Positions 1 through 7,500 of a stretch of DNA of 64,000 nucleotides are shown in pieces; positions within the stretch are counted from its first letter, which is position 1, and the number at the start of each line of letters is the position of its first letter. This stretch comes from Vibrio campbellii CAIM 519 = NBRC 15631 = ATCC 25920 (lineage in GTDB: Bacteria; Pseudomonadota; Gammaproteobacteria; Enterobacterales; Vibrionaceae), in NCBI RefSeq assembly GCF_002163755.1, contig NZ_CP015863.1, positions 682,001 through 746,000 of the forward strand, given 5' to 3'. A program made the translations under genes and the position numbers. The notes beneath the pieces are model-generated. The model was not told the origin of the DNA. It searched no databases and was given only the letters and a program-made list of their open reading frames with translations.

Positions 1-226
1 TCCATTCTTTGGCGATACTGAAATCTTTATCTACCCTGGTTACGAGTACCAGCTGGTGGATTGCTTGATCACCAACTTCCACTTACCAGAATCAACGTTA
101 ATTATGTTGGTGAGCGCGTTTGCTGGTTACGAGAACACCATGAATGCTTACAAGCACGCGGTGGAAAATAAATACCGTTTCTTCTCGTACGGTGACTCAA
201 TGTTTATTAAAAAGAAGACAGCATAA
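1..226 (+). CDS. queA: S-adenosylmethionine:tRNA ribosyltransferase-isomerase QueA, C-terminal end (partial)
   Basis: This is the last 74 codons of a gene entering from the left edge, in the frame starting at base 2 and ending with TAA at 224-226. The peptide contains TNFHLPESTLIMLVSAF and ends near FFSYGDSMFIKK, which I recognise as the conserved QueA C-terminus. QueA transfers the ribosyl part of SAM to preQ1-modified tRNA to form epoxyqueuosine. The next gene is tgt, which makes the QueA substrate, so the context agrees. The catalytic N-terminal part lies outside the window. Confidence 0.93.
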   Translation, partial: PFFGDTEIFIYPGYEYQLVDCLITNFHLPESTLIMLVSAFAGYENTMNAYKHAVENKYRFFSYGDSMFIKKKTA

Positions 227-268
227 CCCCCTCCCAGTCCTCCCTTGTTACGGGGTAGGTTAGGAAGG

Positions 269-408
269 GTTAGAAAGCTAACGATTTACGAGTGCTAGCA
301 GTAGGCTAGGAAACAGAGCAGAACCTCTGCTTTGTCTCTCGCACGGAAAGCGACCGCTCCTTAAAGTGGGGGAAACCCCAAGATACATAGTCAGACTGTT
401 TCTCTGAC
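269..408 (+). other. Hairpin-rich leader between queA and tgt
   Basis: The 195-nt spacer before tgt contains at least five consecutive perfect stem-loops: 269-273/278-282 (GTTAG, loop AAAG), 295-299/305-309 (CTAGC), 317-322/326-331 (AGCAGA), 367-371/376-380 (TGGGG closed by a GAAA tetraloop) and 390-395/403-408 (GTCAGA). The last ends just before the tgt Shine-Dalgarno sequence (GGAGG, 413-417). None is followed by a T-tract, so they do not look like terminators. This could be a structured 5' leader, an sRNA or a processing region. I do not recognise it as a known riboswitch class. Confidence 0.4.
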
Positions 409-421
409 ACTCGGAGGCATC

Positions 422-1558
422 GTGAAATTATCATTCGATCTTAAAAAGAAAAATGGCAATGCGCGTCGAGGTCAATTGACCTTCGAACGTGGCACTGTTC
501 AAACTCCAGCATTCATGCCAGTAGGTACTTACGGTACGGTTAAAGGCATGACTCCGGAAGAAGTAAAAGGCACGGGTGCAGAAATCCTGCTAGGCAACAC
601 TTTCCACCTATGGTTACGTCCTGGTCAAGAAGTGATGAAAATGCACGGTGACCTGCACGACTTCATGAACTGGCACGGTCCTATTCTTACTGATTCAGGC
701 GGTTTCCAAGTATTCAGCCTAGGTAAAATGCGTAAGATCACTGAGAAAGGTGTTCACTTCCGTAGCCCTGTAAACGGCGACAAGATTTTCATGGACGCTG
801 AAAAGTCGATGGAAATCCAAAAAGACCTTGGTTCTGACATCGTAATGATCTTCGACGAGTGTACGCCATACCCAGCGACACACAACGAAGCGAAAAAATC
901 GATGGAAATGTCACTACGTTGGGCACAACGCTCACGTGACCACTTCGATAAGCTAGAAAACCCGAACAACCTATTTGGTATCGTTCAAGGTGGTGTTTAC
1001 GAAGATCTGCGTGATGTGTCTATCAAAGGCCTGACGGAAATCGGTTTTGATGGTTACGCGGTTGGTGGTCTTGCAGTAGGCGAACCGAAAGAAGACATGC
1101 ACCGTATCCTTGAGCACACGTGTCCACAGCTTCCAGAAGACAAGCCTCGTTACCTAATGGGCGTAGGCAAACCGGAAGATTTGGTTGAAGGTGTTCGTCG
1201 TGGTATCGACATGTTTGACTGTGTAATGCCAACGCGTAACGCGCGTAATGGTCACCTATTTGTGACTGGTGGTGTGATCAAGATCCGTAATGCGAAACAT
1301 AAAACGGATACAACTCCGCTAGATCCGCACTGTGACTGTTACACTTGTCAGCACTACAGCAAATCGTACCTTCACCACCTAGAGCGTTGTAACGAAATCC
1401 TAGGTGCTCGCCTGAACACTATCCATAACCTACGCTACTACCAGCGTCTGATGGAAAGCATTCGTAAGGCGATTGATGAAGATCGTTTCGATGAGTTCGT
1501 TACTGAGTTCTATGAGCGTCGTGGTCGTGAAGTACCACCACTAGCAAAAGAGCAGTAA
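422..1558 (+). CDS. tgt: Queuine/preQ1 tRNA-guanine transglycosylase
   Basis: Tgt exchanges guanine-34 of tRNA-Asp, -Asn, -His and -Tyr for preQ1, the committing step of queuosine synthesis. The 378-residue protein has the family length. It shows the substrate-pocket motif DSGGFQVFSLG (about residue 90), the nucleophile region FDCVMPTRNARNG (about 265), and the C-terminal zinc site CDCYTC followed by HH. The start is GTG at 422, supported by GGAGG five bases upstream; the protein then begins MKLSFDLKKKNG as in other Tgt. It lies downstream of queA in the usual order, but separated by an unusually long structured spacer. Confidence 0.97.
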   Translation: MKLSFDLKKKNGNARRGQLTFERGTVQTPAFMPVGTYGTVKGMTPEEVKGTGAEILLGNTFHLWLRPGQEVMKMHGDLHDFMNWHGPILTDSGGFQVFSLGKMRKITEKGVHFRSPVNGDKIFMDAEKSMEIQKDLGSDIVMIFDECTPYPATHNEAKKSMEMSLRWAQRSRDHFDKLENPNNLFGIVQGGVYEDLRDVSIKGLTEIGFDGYAVGGLAVGEPKEDMHRILEHTCPQLPEDKPRYLMGVGKPEDLVEGVRRGIDMFDCVMPTRNARNGHLFVTGGVIKIRNAKHKTDTTPLDPHCDCYTCQHYSKSYLHHLERCNEILGARLNTIHNLRYYQRLMESIRKAIDEDRFDEFVTEFYERRGREVPPLAKEQ

Positions 1559-1577
1559 TTAACAGATTAAAAGAATT

Positions 1578-1610
1578 AAAGCCTTTGGCATGTTGCCAGA
1601 GGCTTTTGCT
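1578..1610 (+). terminator. Rho-independent terminator after tgt
   Basis: A 12-bp stem (AAAGCCTTTGGC paired with GCCAGAGGCTTT, one G-T pair) has a short loop and is followed by a short T-run. It lies 20 bases after the tgt stop codon and separates tgt from yajC-secDF. Confidence 0.75.
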
Positions 1611-1735
1611 AATAAAGTAGGCTAACGTACGTTATTTTTGAGAAGGTGATCTCTATTACTTAATCTCAAACTTGAATCTAAATTACGAAAGCCCAACTTG
1701 TTGGATTATCAATAAAATATAATGAGGATGTTTTA

Positions 1736-2065
1736 ATGTTTATTTCTCAAGCTCACGCAGCAGCAGAAGGCGCACCAGCAGGCGGCGGTTTTGAAATGCT
1801 AATCATGCTAGGCATGTTTGCGGTGATCTTCTACTTCATGATCTACCGCCCACAATCTAAGCGTGTTAAAGAACACAAGAACCTAATGTCTTCTATGGGC
1901 AAAGGCGATGAAGTTCTAACAAGCGGCGGCCTAGTGGGTAAAATCACTAAGATTGCTGAAGACAACGATTTCATTTCAATTGAGCTAAACGCAAACAATG
2001 AAGTTGTAATCAAGAAAGACTTCGTAACTGCAGTGCTACCAAAAGGTACGCTGAAGTCTCTATAA
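1736..2065 (+). CDS. yajC: Sec translocon accessory protein YajC
   Basis: YajC is a small inner-membrane protein that associates with SecDF and the SecYEG holotranslocon. The 109-residue protein has one transmembrane segment at about residues 20-38, followed by the motif YRPQSKRVKEHKN and a soluble C-terminal domain with the family pattern VLTSGGLVGKI. The start at ATG 1736 is preceded by GAGGA with good spacing. It is first in a yajC-secD-secF operon, with 21 bases between its stop and secD. Confidence 0.97.
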   Translation: MFISQAHAAAEGAPAGGGFEMLIMLGMFAVIFYFMIYRPQSKRVKEHKNLMSSMGKGDEVLTSGGLVGKITKIAEDNDFISIELNANNEVVIKKDFVTAVLPKGTLKSL

Positions 2066-2086
2066 AACAGCTAAAGGATCCTCGCT

Positions 2087-3943
2087 GTGCTAAACCGTTA
2101 TCCATTATGGAAGTACTTGATGGTATTTTTTGCCATCATCACCGCTGCGTTATACGCACTTCCAAATATCTACGGTGAAGATCCGGCTATTCAAGTTACA
2201 GGGGCGCGTGGCGCCTCTGTAGATATGTCAACGCTGGATGCTGTCACCAAAGCTCTTGATAAAGAGCATCTCTCTCATAAATCCATTGCTCTCGAGAATG
2301 GATCAATCCTTGTTCGTTTCAATGACACTGACACTCAAATCAGTGCCCGCGATATCATCAGCGAAGCGCTTGGCAAAGATAAAATTGTTGCACTAAACCT
2401 TGCTCCATCTACGCCAGATTGGCTAGAAGCAATCGGTGCGTCGCCACTTAAGCTGGGTCTTGACCTACGTGGTGGTGTTCACTTCCTAATGGAAGTTGAC
2501 ATGGACGCGGCGATGGAGAAGCTGGTTGGTCAGCAAGAAGAAGCTTTCCGTAGCGAACTTCGTGAAGCTAAGATTCGTTACCGTGCAATCCGTCCTTCTG
2601 GTACAGAAGGTGTGGAAGTATTGCTACGTAATGAGGAGCAGCTAGCGGAAGCGAAAGCAACGCTAGAAAAGAATCACCCAGACATGAACTTTGTCGACTC
2701 AGATTCTAATGGCCGTTACGAGTTGATTGCCACCTTTACCGAGCAACGTCTACAAGAGATACGTAACTACGCAGTTGAACAAAACATCACGATTCTTCGT
2801 AACCGTGTTAACGAACTGGGTGTTGCTGAGCCACTGGTTCAACGTCAAGGTGCTAGCCGCATCGTAGTTGAGCTGCCTGGTGTTCAAGACACCGCTCGTG
2901 CGAAGGAAATTCTAGGTGCTACGGCAACACTAGAGTTCCGCGAAGTTGACGATAAAGCTGACCTATCAGCGGCGGCAAATGGCCGTGCGCCAGCAGGTAG
3001 CGAAATCAAGATGGACCGTGATGGTCGCCCAGTTGTGCTTAAGAAGCGCGTTATTCTTGGTGGTCAAAGTATCACGGATGCAAGTTCAAGTGTTGATGAA
3101 TACGGTCGCCCACAAGTTAACATCTCGCTAGATAGCGAAGGTGGTAACAAGATGTCTGCGTTCTCTAAGAAGAACATCGGTAAGCTAATGGCTACCGTGT
3201 TTGCAGAATACAAAGACAGTGGCCGTCGTACGCCAGAAGGCAAAGTTATCCTTGATAAGCACGAAGAAGTCATCAACCAAGCAACGATTCAATCGGCTCT
3301 TGGTCGTAACTTCCGTATCACTGGTATCGACTCTGCAGCAGAAGCGCACAACTTAGCACTTCTACTACGTGCTGGTGCTCTAATCGCACCGATCTCTATC
3401 GTTGAAGAACGTACCATTGGTCCATCAATGGGTCAGCAAAACATCGATATGGGTATCCAAGCATGTATCTGGGGTATGGTTGCGGTAATGCTGTTTACGC
3501 TGCTTTACTACCGTGGCTTCGGTCTAATTGCTAACATTGCGTTGATGGCAAACTTGGTTCTTATCATTGGTGTTATGTCGATGATTCCGGGTGCTACCAT
3601 GACGCTGCCTGGTATTGCCGGTATCGTATTAACCGTCGGTATGGCGGTCGATGCGAACGTGCTGATATTCGAGCGTATCCGTGAAGAGCTTCGAGATGGA
3701 CGCAGTCCTCAGCAAGCGATTCACCAAGGTTACGCAAACGCATTCAGTACTATTGCCGATGCGAACATCACAACGCTTATCACTGCGATCATTCTATTTG
3801 CAGTGGGTACAGGTGCGGTGAAAGGCTTCGCAGTAACACTATCTATCGGTATCTTAACTTCAATGTTCACCGCTATTGTAGGTACACGTTGTATCGTGAA
3901 CCTGATTTACGGTGGCAAACGCGTTGATAAATTGTCGATCTAA
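2087..3943 (+). CDS. secD: Protein translocase subunit SecD
   Basis: SecD, with SecF, uses the ion gradient to pull exported proteins through SecYEG on the periplasmic side. The 618-residue protein has an N-terminal transmembrane helix (about 9-27), a large periplasmic P1 region with the motif LGLDLRGGVHFLMEVD, and a C-terminal block of five transmembrane helices. That block includes GMAVDANVLIFERIREEL, the conserved ion-path segment of RND-type SecD. The start is GTG at 2087 with AAAGGA upstream. This is the tgt-linked SecDF copy; in marine Vibrio that paralogue is reported to use Na+ (from family knowledge, not shown by the sequence). Confidence 0.97.
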   Translation: MLNRYPLWKYLMVFFAIITAALYALPNIYGEDPAIQVTGARGASVDMSTLDAVTKALDKEHLSHKSIALENGSILVRFNDTDTQISARDIISEALGKDKIVALNLAPSTPDWLEAIGASPLKLGLDLRGGVHFLMEVDMDAAMEKLVGQQEEAFRSELREAKIRYRAIRPSGTEGVEVLLRNEEQLAEAKATLEKNHPDMNFVDSDSNGRYELIATFTEQRLQEIRNYAVEQNITILRNRVNELGVAEPLVQRQGASRIVVELPGVQDTARAKEILGATATLEFREVDDKADLSAAANGRAPAGSEIKMDRDGRPVVLKKRVILGGQSITDASSSVDEYGRPQVNISLDSEGGNKMSAFSKKNIGKLMATVFAEYKDSGRRTPEGKVILDKHEEVINQATIQSALGRNFRITGIDSAAEAHNLALLLRAGALIAPISIVEERTIGPSMGQQNIDMGIQACIWGMVAVMLFTLLYYRGFGLIANIALMANLVLIIGVMSMIPGATMTLPGIAGIVLTVGMAVDANVLIFERIREELRDGRSPQQAIHQGYANAFSTIADANITTLITAIILFAVGTGAVKGFAVTLSIGILTSMFTAIVGTRCIVNLIYGGKRVDKLSI

Positions 3944-3957
3944 GGCTGGGAATTAAT

Positions 3958-4905
3958 ATGTTTCAAATTCTAAAAGCAGAAGGCACGATCGGCTTTATGC
4001 GTTGGTCGAAAGTCGCGTTCGTATTCTCTATCTTTATGATCGCTGCCTCTATCTTCACGCTATCAACCAAATGGTTGAACTGGGGTCTAGACTTTACTGG
4101 TGGTACGCTCATTGAGGTAGGTTTTCAACAACCTGCAAACCTTGAAGAGATTCGTGCAGCGCTAGATTCAAAAGGTTTCGGTGATGCGACAGTACAAAAC
4201 TTTGGTAGTGCTCGTGAAGTGATGGTTCGTCTTCGTCCACGTGACGACGTTTCAGGTGAAACGCTAGGCAACCAAATCATTGGTGCGATCAAAGAAGGTA
4301 CGGGTGAAAGCGTAGAAATGCGTCGTATCGAGTTTGTAGGTCCAAACGTTGGTGATGAGCTGACAGAAGCGGGTGGTCTAGCGATTCTTGTATCGTTGAT
4401 CTGTATCCTGATCTACGTATCAATGCGATTTGAATGGCGTCTAGCGGCTGGTGCGGTATTGGCACTAGCACACGATATCATCATCACGCTGGGTGTGTTC
4501 TCGTTCCTGCAAATCGAAGTTGACCTTACCATCGTAGCGGCGCTACTAACGGTAGTCGGTTACTCGCTCAACGATACCATCGTTGTATTCGACCGGATTC
4601 GTGAAAACTTCCGTAAGATGCGTAAGGGCGAACCTTCAGACATCATGGATGCATCAATCACTCAAACATTGAGCCGTACATTGATTACGTCGGGTACAAC
4701 CTTGTTCGTAGTCATTGCCCTGTTCATGCAAGGTGGTGCGATGATTCACGGCTTCGCAACCGCACTTCTACTTGGTATCACGGTAGGTACTTACTCTTCT
4801 ATCTACGTAGCATCAGCACTAGCGCTGAAACTGGGCATCCAGAAAGAGCACTTGATGCCACCTCAAGTAGAAAAAGAAGGTGCAGAGTTCGACGAGATGC
4901 CATAA
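3958..4905 (+). CDS. secF: Protein translocase subunit SecF
   Basis: SecF is the membrane partner of SecD. The 315-residue protein has the N-terminal helix, the signature GLDFTGGTLIEVGF (about residues 44-57), a periplasmic P4 domain, and five C-terminal helices with VGYSLNDTIVVFDRIREN. It begins 14 bases after secD ends, with GGGAATTA as the ribosome-binding region. It closes the yajC-secDF operon and is followed by a strong terminator. Confidence 0.97.
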   Translation: MFQILKAEGTIGFMRWSKVAFVFSIFMIAASIFTLSTKWLNWGLDFTGGTLIEVGFQQPANLEEIRAALDSKGFGDATVQNFGSAREVMVRLRPRDDVSGETLGNQIIGAIKEGTGESVEMRRIEFVGPNVGDELTEAGGLAILVSLICILIYVSMRFEWRLAAGAVLALAHDIIITLGVFSFLQIEVDLTIVAALLTVVGYSLNDTIVVFDRIRENFRKMRKGEPSDIMDASITQTLSRTLITSGTTLFVVIALFMQGGAMIHGFATALLLGITVGTYSSIYVASALALKLGIQKEHLMPPQVEKEGAEFDEMP

Positions 4906-4930
4906 GGCAGATTGAGAACCGAAAACAAAA

Positions 4931-4956
4931 ACCGCTGAGCAGTCAGCGGTTTTTTT
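4931..4956 (+). terminator. Terminator of yajC-secD-secF
   Basis: An 8-bp perfect stem ACCGCTGA/TCAGCGGT with loop GCAG is followed by at least six T. This is a canonical intrinsic terminator 25 bases after the secF stop. Confidence 0.93.
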
Positions 4957-5012
4957 ATGCCTGAAGAAACTTGCTTAAGTGGCGTTTGAACTGGCTAGTG
5001 AATTTCAGATAT

Positions 5013-5040
5013 AAAAAAGCCCCGCTCAATGAGCGGGGCT
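5013..5040 (-). terminator. Terminator of suhB
   Basis: A 10-bp perfect stem AGCCCCGCTC/GAGCGGGGCT with a three-base loop is flanked on the suhB-distal side by six A, read as a T-run on the minus strand. It lies 46 bases downstream of the suhB stop. Confidence 0.92.
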
Positions 5041-5085
5041 ATTCAAAAGTCATCAGCGTGACGGGCTTAGTATGACTTGAGAATC

Positions 5086-5889
5086 TTACTTAAGGAGCGC
5101 GCTGTTGCCGTTTTCGCGAACGTGCTTAAGGATAGATTTCACGCCACGAGCGCTAGAAGCAACAATGTTACCAGACTTCATGTACTCAGTACCGCCAGCG
5201 AAGTCAGTTAGGATTGCGCCAGCTTCACGAGCGATAAGCTCACCAGCAGCCATTTGCCAAGGTTTTAGGCCTAGCTCAAAGTAACCATCTACACGACCAG
5301 CAGCCACGTAACATAGGTCAAGAGCAGAACAACCGCTACGACGGAAGTCAGCACACTCAGTGAATAGAGAGCCTACGATCTTGATATAAGACTCAGAGTG
5401 TTGCTTCTGTTTGAATGGGAAACCAGTCGCTAAAACAGTACCGTGTAGGTCTTTAAGTTGAGTAACACGGATACGAGCGTTGTTTAGCTGAGCGCCAGCA
5501 CCACGTTGTGCAGTGAATAGCTCGTTTTGCATTGGATCGTATACACAAGCCACTTCAGTTTTACCTTTGAAGCGAACCGCGATAGATACTGCGAAAGTAG
5601 GGTAACCTTTTACAAAGTTATTAGTGCCATCCATTGGGTCGATGATCCATTGTACGTCTTTATCTTTACCTTCGATAAGACCAGCTTCTTCAGCAACGAT
5701 GCAGTGCTCTGGGTAAGAGTGCTTGATAGTATCGATGATGATAGCTTCTGCTTCTTTGTCTACATTAGTAACAAAGTCATTAGTGCCTTTTAGCGTAGAT
5801 TCAATTTTATCTGTGTTTTCTAATGATTTAGCAATGTGATTGCCTGCCTTTCGCGCAGCGCGAATAGCAATATTTAGCATTGGATGCAT
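5086..5889 (-). CDS. suhB: Inositol monophosphatase family protein SuhB
   Basis: SuhB belongs to the inositol monophosphatase family. In E. coli it also binds RNA polymerase/NusA and helps ribosomal RNA antitermination and folding, independently of phosphatase activity. The start at ATG 5889 gives 267 residues beginning MHPMLNIAIRAARKAGN, as in E. coli; an upstream in-frame ATG would add ten non-conserved residues. Metal-site residues Glu67 (AEEAG) and Asp84/Asp87 (IDPMDGTNNF) are present. The usual motif WDxAAG reads WQMAAG, so the expected Asp212 is Gln (codon CAA on the coding strand). Phosphatase activity may therefore be weak or lost. It is transcribed divergently from trmJ. Confidence 0.95.
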   Translation of the reverse strand: MHPMLNIAIRAARKAGNHIAKSLENTDKIESTLKGTNDFVTNVDKEAEAIIIDTIKHSYPEHCIVAEEAGLIEGKDKDVQWIIDPMDGTNNFVKGYPTFAVSIAVRFKGKTEVACVYDPMQNELFTAQRGAGAQLNNARIRVTQLKDLHGTVLATGFPFKQKQHSESYIKIVGSLFTECADFRRSGCSALDLCYVAAGRVDGYFELGLKPWQMAAGELIAREAGAILTDFAGGTEYMKSGNIVASSARGVKSILKHVRENGNSALLK

Positions 5890-6120
5890 ACGAATTTCCC
5901 AACGGATGTTAAAGAACAATTTAAAGCGGCGGCGAGTATACCAGAGTCAAAGCAAAAGGGAAGTGGTTATTTTTTGCTCGTTAGAGAAAGGCGTTGTGAT
6001 AGCTCTCTCGATAGAGAGGAAAACAATTGATGAGAATGCGAATAGAACCCCGCTTCGCTCTAGGGTGTATTAGAAAATTATGATAATATCCCTCGGTTTT
6101 AATTCAGGTAGCAAACACAG

Positions 6121-6840
6121 ATGTTGGATCAAGTAAAAATCGTACTCGTCGGGACTTCTCATTCAGGCAACATTGGCTCGGCTGCACGAGCAATGAAAGT
6201 CATGGGTTTAAGCCAACTTGTATTGGTGGATCCGCAATGTGAAGTGGATGACCAAACTCTTGCTCTTGCCGCTGGTGCTGGTGATATTGCTCAAAACGCA
6301 ACAGTCGTAAGCACGCTAGAGGAAGCCATTGAAGACTGCGGTCTTGTCGTCGGTTCAAGTGCTCGTTCACGCACACTTGAATGGCCAATGCTTGAGCCAC
6401 GCGAATGTGGTGAGAAATTTGCTGTTGAAGGCCAAAAACACCCTGTTGCATTAGTCTTTGGCCGTGAGAGAACTGGCCTAACTAATGACGAACTGCAGAA
6501 GTGTCATTACCACGTTTGCATTCCTGCTAATCCTGAATACAGTTCACTTAACTTAGCGATGGCGGTACAAACGCTGAGCTATGAAGTTCGTGTTGCACAC
6601 CTTAACCTAGAGCAAAGTCAATACGCGCCAAGTGAACCTGAAGAGTACCCACGCCATAAAGAGCTAGAAATGTTCTTTGAGCACCTTGAAAAGGTGATGA
6701 TTGATACCCAATTTATCAACAGAGAGCAGCCAGGTCAGGTGATGAACAAACTACGTCGTTTGTACTCACGTGCACGACCAGAGGCGCAAGAATTGAATAT
6801 TCTGCGTGGTGTTTTGACAGCGATCGAAAAGAAACTCTGA
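6121..6840 (+). CDS. trmJ: tRNA (cytidine/uridine-2'-O-)-methyltransferase TrmJ
   Basis: TrmJ is a SPOUT-class enzyme that methylates the 2'-OH of residue 32 in several tRNAs using SAM. The 239-residue protein starts LDQVKIVLVGTSHSGNIGSAARAM. It carries the knotted SAM-site motifs VFGRERTGLTNDEL (about residues 118-131) and IPANPEYSSLNLAMAVQ (about 139-155), and a C-terminal helical domain ending LRGVLTAIEKK. It lies directly upstream of iscR, as in E. coli, and is divergent from suhB across 231 bp. Confidence 0.95.
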   Translation: MLDQVKIVLVGTSHSGNIGSAARAMKVMGLSQLVLVDPQCEVDDQTLALAAGAGDIAQNATVVSTLEEAIEDCGLVVGSSARSRTLEWPMLEPRECGEKFAVEGQKHPVALVFGRERTGLTNDELQKCHYHVCIPANPEYSSLNLAMAVQTLSYEVRVAHLNLEQSQYAPSEPEEYPRHKELEMFFEHLEKVMIDTQFINREQPGQVMNKLRRLYSRARPEAQELNILRGVLTAIEKKL

Positions 6841-6871
6841 ACAAATAATAACCACTTTAGGTGTAAGGATG

Positions 6872-6896
6872 AATACCTGACTAAAATAGTCAAATA
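6872..6896 (+). promoter_or_regulatory. IscR type 1 binding site, distal
   Basis: AATACCTGACTAAAATAGTC and the following CAAATA fit the type 1 IscR operator, with inverted halves around CCTGACTAAAATAGTC. It abuts the second site directly. Two adjacent type 1 sites are the known arrangement at the E. coli iscR promoter, where [2Fe-2S]-IscR represses its own operon. Confidence 0.8.
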
Positions 6897-6922
6897 AATA
6901 CTTGACCGTTTTGGTCGGGTAT
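6897..6922 (+). promoter_or_regulatory. IscR type 1 binding site, proximal
   Basis: AATACTTGACCGTTTTGGTC followed by GGGTAT matches the type 1 IscR consensus, with TTGACC/GGTCGG as inverted halves. It lies 44 bases before the iscR start codon, and TTGACC may also serve as the -35 element. Together with the abutting distal site it predicts feedback repression of the isc operon by [2Fe-2S]-IscR. Confidence 0.83.
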
Positions 6923-6965
6923 GGAAAAATCCTAATCATTACAAACCATGTGGATACGGTGTGGT

Positions 6966-7472
6966 ATGAAACTTACATCTAAAGGAAGATATGCGGTGAC
7001 AGCCATGCTGGATGTGGCACTGCATTCGCAACAAAACCCAGTACCTCTTGCAGATATCTCAGAGCGTCAGGGTATCTCGCTCTCATACTTAGAGCAGCTT
7101 TTTTCAAAATTGCGTAAAGCAGGCCTTGTAGCCAGCGTTCGTGGTCCTGGTGGTGGTTACCGACTTGGTGCAGACGCGCACAGCATTGCCATTGGCACTG
7201 TGATTGCTGCGGTTGATGAGTCAGTAGACGCAACCAAATGCCAAGGTAAAGGCGATTGCCAAGGTGGCACTCGTTGCTTAACTCACACACTATGGCGTGA
7301 TCTGAGCTCTCGTATTAGTGACTTCTTGAACAACATTACGCTCGGTGAGCTAATGACAGACAACGAAGTTTTAGAAATTTCTGACCGTCAGGACATTGAT
7401 CTGGCGGTAACTAATGGGCTTTCAAACAAAAATACAACCGCCGCGCCCATCGGTGTAAACGTCCGCTCTTAG
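6966..7472 (+). CDS. iscR: Fe-S cluster-sensing transcription regulator IscR
   Basis: IscR is an Rrf2-family regulator that, with a [2Fe-2S] cluster, represses isc, and in apo form activates other Fe-S and stress genes. The start at ATG 6966 gives 168 residues beginning MKLTSKGRYAVTAMLDVAL, as in E. coli; an earlier in-frame ATG at 6948 would add six unsupported residues. The winged helix spans about residues 1-65. The cluster ligands Cys92, Cys98, Cys104 and His107 are all present (CQGKGDCQGGTRCLTH). It is the first gene of the isc operon, 28 bases before iscS. Confidence 0.97.
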   Translation: MKLTSKGRYAVTAMLDVALHSQQNPVPLADISERQGISLSYLEQLFSKLRKAGLVASVRGPGGGYRLGADAHSIAIGTVIAAVDESVDATKCQGKGDCQGGTRCLTHTLWRDLSSRISDFLNNITLGELMTDNEVLEISDRQDIDLAVTNGLSNKNTTAAPIGVNVRS

Positions 7473-7500
7473 CGGTCAGCATTTTACATTGGAGTAGAGA

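Noticed and set aside
1718..1723. Perfect TATAAT just before yajC
   Set aside because: It is 12 bases before the start codon and overlaps the ribosome-binding region, leaving almost no leader and no matching -35 at proper spacing.
1559..1735. Possible VemP-type export-monitoring peptide upstream of secD
   Set aside because: VemP controls the other Vibrio SecDF paralogue. This spacer has only a terminator and no secreted-peptide reading frame.
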